53,927 nucleotides of DNA from Rubripirellula sp. (GTDB lineage Bacteria; Planctomycetota; Planctomycetia; Pirellulales; Pirellulaceae): NCBI GenBank assembly GCA_012270065.1, contig JAAXJB010000034.1:1-53927 (forward strand). Reading direction: 5' to 3'. Each line of letters opens with the position of its first letter. Positions within the stretch are counted from its first letter, which is position 1. Below, piece after piece: positions 50,818 through 53,927 of this stretch. The notes below the pieces were generated by a model that did not search any database, had not been told where the DNA came from, and saw only the letters and a program-made list of their open reading frames with translations. The position numbers were made by a program, and so were the translations under genes.

Positions 50818-52239
50818 CTAGGATGATAACGGTGCCGCAATCAGGTCGTATCCATCAGAAGCCACCACCTCGCACTGCAGCATGGAACCGACCGACACAT
50901 TTTGCCCCGGATCGATGCCCGAGACGTAAACGATGCCATCAATGTCAGGAGCTTCACCACGGGTGCGACCGATCCATACTCCTTGCTGCTCCGGTAGCTC
51001 GGCGTCGATGATCACGTCCTCCACGCTTCCCACCCGGCTTTGATTCCAGTTGAAAGCGATTTCCTGCTGAATAGCCATCAGTGCGTCATGCCGAGCCTGC
51101 GCAACCTCTGCGGGGACACGGTTGGGCAGCCTAGCAGCAGGAGTGTCCTCTTCCACCGAATAGGTAAACACTCCCAGATGCTCAAACTGCTGCTGCCGAG
51201 TGAAATCAGCCAACTGCTCAAAATCATCGTCTGTTTCCCCGGGAAAGCCGGTGATCATTGTCGTTCTCATCACCAACCGGTCGATCCGGGACCTCAGTGC
51301 ATGCAGAATCTCTTCCTGACTGGCACGCGTTGTTTTTCTTGCCATTCGTTTGAGCATCGAATCGCTTGCATGCTGAAGCGGCATGTCAATGTAAGGCAGG
51401 ACCCTCTTTGCCCCGGCCAAGGTATCGATCAAACGATCGTCAATGTACATGGGGTAAAAATACATCAGCCGGATCCAGTCAAGTGAATCAATCTCATCAA
51501 GTTGTTGCAACAACTCAGTGAGCTTCGATTCACCATAGAGATCGCGTCCGTAATAAGTCGTATCCTGGGCAACGATCACGATCTCGCGTACACCGGCATC
51601 TCCCAGACGCTTCGCTTCATCAACAACCTGCTCAATCGGCTTGCTGTAATGCTTGCCACGCATTTTTGGGATTGCGCAGAACGTGCACAGTCGGTCGCAG
51701 CCTTCACTTACCTTGAGGTAAGCAAAATGCCGGGGCGTGACCGGACTGCGAACCGCATCCGATAGTGGGCGAATCGCGGCAGGACGAAACAGTTTTTGCT
51801 GTTCGTCAACTCCAGACTGCAATCGATCAATGACCGAAACAATCTCATTGCGTCCAAACACGCCGACCATCGCATCAATTTCGGGTCGAGCTTCGAGAAG
51901 TTTGCCCTGCTGACGCTCGGCCAAACATCCTGTCACAACGACATTGCGAATCTTGCCCTCGCGTTTCAGGGCAAGCATTTCATCGATGGCTCCCAATGAC
52001 TCTTCGCGAGCAGAATCAATGAAGCCACACGTATTCACAACAACGAAATCCGCATCCTCGACCATATCGGTCATTTCGTAGCCGTCTTCATCCAGCCTGC
52101 CAAGCATCTGCTCCGTATCAACCAGATTCTTGGGGCACCCCAGACTGACTACCGCGTAGCGACCACGCTGCCCTCCCGTCTGCTTGTCGCTGGCTTTCAG
52201 CCTTGGTTGCTCCGAGTCGGAAATGATGGGTAGCTGCAT
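50818..52239 (-). CDS. rimO: ribosomal protein uS12 (Asp) methylthiotransferase
   Basis: A 473-residue radical SAM methylthiotransferase that modifies Asp88/89 of ribosomal protein S12. N-terminal UPF0004 domain with [24 protein letters not shown] and VTGCLAERQ (three cluster Cys), radical [14 protein letters not shown] (CxxxCxxC) followed by [10 protein letters not shown], and a C-terminal TRAM domain ([13 protein letters not shown] to end). The start carries a 30-residue polar extension before RYAVVSLG. First gene of the rimO-pgsA-CPBP group. Confidence 0.97.
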   Translation of the reverse strand: MQLPIISDSEQPRLKASDKQTGGQRGRYAVVSLGCPKNLVDTEQMLGRLDEDGYEMTDMVEDADFVVVNTCGFIDSAREESLGAIDEMLALKREGKIRNVVVTGCLAERQQGKLLEARPEIDAMVGVFGRNEIVSVIDRLQSGVDEQQKLFRPAAIRPLSDAVRSPVTPRHFAYLKVSEGCDRLCTFCAIPKMRGKHYSKPIEQVVDEAKRLGDAGVREIVIVAQDTTYYGRDLYGESKLTELLQQLDEIDSLDWIRLMYFYPMYIDDRLIDTLAGAKRVLPYIDMPLQHASDSMLKRMARKTTRASQEEILHALRSRIDRLVMRTTMITGFPGETDDDFEQLADFTRQQQFEHLGVFTYSVEEDTPAARLPNRVPAEVAQARHDALMAIQQEIAFNWNQSRVGSVEDVIIDAELPEQQGVWIGRTRGEAPDIDGIVYVSGIDPGQNVSVGSMLQCEVVASDGYDLIAAPLSS

Positions 52240-52346
52240 GGTTTCAACAGATTGGGGCGAAGTCCGGTGGAATCAACCATGATTAGACAGAACGCCCCGA
52301 TTTCACGCAAATGGTTCCTTTTGGCAAATGAATGGAATGCTCAGCT

Positions 52347-52410
52347 ATTCTGCGTGGGTGGCACGGTGATTCTGCGTGGTTGGCACGGTGATTCTGCCTG
52401 GCTGACACCT
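52347..52410. repeat. three imperfect 22-bp tandem repeats
   Basis: Units start with ATTCTGCGTGG at 52347, 52369 and 52391; the first two differ by one base over 22 (TGGCACGGTG ending), and the third is degenerate and shorter. Located between rimO and the TlpA-like gene (both reverse). Confidence 0.85.
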
Positions 52411-52474
52411 TGCCCATCGCTTGACTGCCTCAATCCATCAGATGAAGCCACCGCCATGCCACCGCAGCGCGCCT

Positions 52475-53101
52475 TCAATCGCCCTCGACGGCAGCTTTCA
52501 ACGGTCCATCCATCGATGACGGATGACCAATCCACTTCAAAGTACCGTCTTTCCCGATGATGAACGCGGTGGGAATCGAGCTCACGCCAGCAGCCCGCAT
52601 GTAAGCCGTACTGGTCGCGTCTTGATTATCAATCGCCATCCGGTACTTCACGACATCTGCCCAGGTTTTGCCGTTGCCCGCCTCCGATGCAAGGAACCCC
52701 TGCACGGTCGAGGAGTCCTCCGATGTAATGCCCAGAATCATGACCTCGTCACCATAGCGGGTCTGCAGCTCGGACAGATGTGGCATTCCTGCAAGACAAG
52801 GGCCGCACCAAGTGGCCCAGAACTCAATCACCTTGACCTTGTTCGAGGTCATGTCCATGGGCGTTCCATGAACAATGCGTTGGATATCGATGGCAGGCGC
52901 TTCATCACCAACCGCCAAACCGCCAACGCCTGTCCGCCCCATGGTGCCACTCGAAAAACAGCCGGCACTCACCACCAGCGCAAGACTGAACACCGCGGTC
53001 CAAACGAAACGAATTGTCCGATGCTCGCTCCACCAACTCTCCCCACCTCGGCATCCATCGAAAGCTACCTCTGAATTCCACACAACTTCGAATTTTGACA
53101 T
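52475..53101 (-). CDS. TlpA/ResA-like thioredoxin lipoprotein
   Basis: A 208-residue thiol-disulfide oxidoreductase. A hydrophobic segment ends in lipobox VSAGC with Cys48, so the protein is membrane-anchored facing the periplasm. Thioredoxin active site WCGPC (Cys99, Cys102), cis-Pro in SSIPTAFII, and the AhpC/TSA-like motif VKVIEFWATWCGPCLAGMP. It likely reduces periplasmic disulfides (cytochrome maturation or similar). The 29-residue polar N-terminus before the signal is long; ATG 53101 is the first start, but internal GTG/TTG codons nearer the signal are possible. Terminator not seen; a 22-bp repeat lies downstream. Confidence 0.9.
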   Translation of the reverse strand: MSKFEVVWNSEVAFDGCRGGESWWSEHRTIRFVWTAVFSLALVVSAGCFSSGTMGRTGVGGLAVGDEAPAIDIQRIVHGTPMDMTSNKVKVIEFWATWCGPCLAGMPHLSELQTRYGDEVMILGITSEDSSTVQGFLASEAGNGKTWADVVKYRMAIDNQDATSTAYMRAAGVSSIPTAFIIGKDGTLKWIGHPSSMDGPLKAAVEGD

Positions 53102-53347
53102 CAGACTGTTTCCTGTATTTCTCTGTTCGTTTGGAGCAGGCTATCGTGCATGGGCTACGGATTGGATTGTCCAGCATGAGCCCTGAGAGCCCGACAAACA
53201 GGTTGATAGCCAACCAGCAGAAGGCATCACTTTTTCACCTTAGCATTCTGCTTGGCGATTTGCGATGCTTCCCAACAACATGCGACAAAAGGTTATTCAA
53301 AGAATCCAAAAACAACGCGGTTTAAAACCAGAGAGTCCAGTGCGCAT

Positions 53348-53379
53348 AAAAAACCCAGCGTGCTATTGAGCACACTGGG
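53348..53379 (-). terminator. rho-independent terminator, reverse strand
   Basis: Reverse strand: CCCAG and GTGCT arms with one mismatch (54-64 pairing to 69-79 of the 533xx block) around loop CAAT, then TTTTTT at 53353-53348. It is 29 bases after the stop of the edge gene. Confidence 0.9.
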
Positions 53380-53408
53380 ATTCACTTGTTCAGACAAAGG
53401 GCTACGAA

Positions 53409-53849
53409 TCAACCGTCAAAATCGCTGAGCGACTCTTGTGGTTCTTCGGATGTTTTTCCTTTTGTTCTCGCTCGCTCTTTGGCCAGCCGATCGGCTTCTT
53501 TGACTACCGCCATTGCAGTCCGCAATTCGAATGGGGAGAACCAGCGGATGTTGCCGAGATATTTACTCTCGACTCGGTTCTTGGCAGCGAGCTCATTCCA
53601 GGTCAGTCCATCCATCATGTGCCACGCAGCGGCCTGTGCTGTGTTTTGGGTCACGTGTCCATATCCCAACGCTTCGCAAAGAACCCGCACGTCAGCTTTC
53701 TTGGTGAACTGCTCGATTGGCACCATTTTGTAAGCCATCTTCGGGTTTGGATCTTTCTTGCCGTGCTCAAGGCACACCATTTGAACAGTCAGCTTTTGCA
53801 TTTTTTCGGGTGCGATGCGCTGCAGGCCCATGCCCATGCCGCCCATCAC
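53409..53849 (-). CDS. planctomycete secreted VCLEHG-type protein, 5' part doubtful
   Basis: The 146-residue frame begins at GTG 53849 (MMGGMGMGLQRIAPEKMQKL). The core TVQMVCLEHGKKDPNPKMAYKMVPIEQF, ALGYGHVTQNTAQAAAWHMMDGLTWNELAAKN and IRWFSPFELRTAM matches a protein family seen widely in planctomycetes, normally preceded by a Gly-rich segment and a signal peptide. Here the Gly-rich part (FGCGGFGGIGVM) is preceded by an in-frame TGA at 53880-53882, and the frame is open again to the window edge. So the signal peptide is missing or broken. Function unknown. Confidence 0.7.
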   Translation of the reverse strand: MMGGMGMGLQRIAPEKMQKLTVQMVCLEHGKKDPNPKMAYKMVPIEQFTKKADVRVLCEALGYGHVTQNTAQAAAWHMMDGLTWNELAAKNRVESKYLGNIRWFSPFELRTAMAVVKEADRLAKERARTKGKTSEEPQESLSDFDG

Positions 53850-53927
53850 TCCAATGCCACCAAAGCCGCCACAGCCAAATCATGAGAGCAAGCCCAGAAC
53901 TCCCGGCTCAGAGGGCAGGAGACGCAA

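Noticed and set aside
53880-53882. TGA as a selenocysteine codon
   Set aside because: No SECIS-type hairpin was recognised after it and the family is not a known selenoprotein; a nonsense mutation or edge effect is simpler.
1-53927. CRISPR array, IS element or prophage
   Set aside because: The repeats are tandem without spacers, and no transposase, integrase or phage structural gene was recognised.

Overview
The window looks like a chromosomal segment of a marine-type planctomycete. The grounds are a combination of hallmark families: a DUF1559 pseudopilin with an H-x9-DG motif, a DUF1501 / DUF1549-DUF1553 / WD40-cytochrome triad, a BBP7-like outer-membrane barrel, a sulfatase, PQQ-like and EF-hand/PD40 secreted proteins, a SpoVG with a zinc-ribbon insert, and a secreted VCLEHG-type protein at the right edge. 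LpxD and LpxI show a lipid A pathway, so the cell has an LPS-type outer membrane. No phage, transposase, integrase, tRNA, rRNA or CRISPR array was recognised.

Left part (0-13 kb): a lipoprotein and a DUF1559 pseudopilin end at a strong terminator, and a BBP7-like barrel faces them. A forward operon lpxD-lpxI-ispE-spoVG follows (lipid A, isoprenoid precursor, nucleic-acid-binding regulator). A reverse pair encodes an HTH-EIIA protein and a degenerate double-receiver protein. Then come a second barrel-like secreted protein, and a sugar phosphate isomerase with slyX.

Middle (13-33 kb): queF and queE lie head to head with apparently overlapping 5' ends. A BatC-like TPR protein overlaps a BatD-BatE fusion. 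An alpha/beta hydrolase, a CitG-like and a PTPS-like gene (probably pterin or tetrahydromethanopterin work), a sulfatase, an ABC exporter whose permease is fused to a CPBP protease, a tandem PilZ protein, a PQQ propeller, an SDR, a metallophosphoesterase and a Tet-type MFS pump follow.

Right part (33-54 kb): MoxR is coupled to a nine-EF-hand/PD40 protein whose 3' end looks decayed, then a Ser/Thr kinase with an HQD catalytic loop and an SGNH protein split by TPRs. rpmA (L27) stands alone with its own promoter and terminator. The reverse strand carries the DUF1501 - DUF1549/1553 - WD40/cytochrome operon, then rimO, pgsA and a CPBP protease, a TlpA-like lipoprotein, and an edge gene with an in-frame stop upstream of its start.

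A recurring theme outside the families is short tandem repeats (periods 14, 18, 20, 22) in intergenic spaces, some sharing a CAAGACACAG core across 24 kb, plus long perfect palindromes. No complete unknown defence or mobile system could be identified; the most unusual items are listed as findings. All functions are read by eye from sequence; no database search was run.
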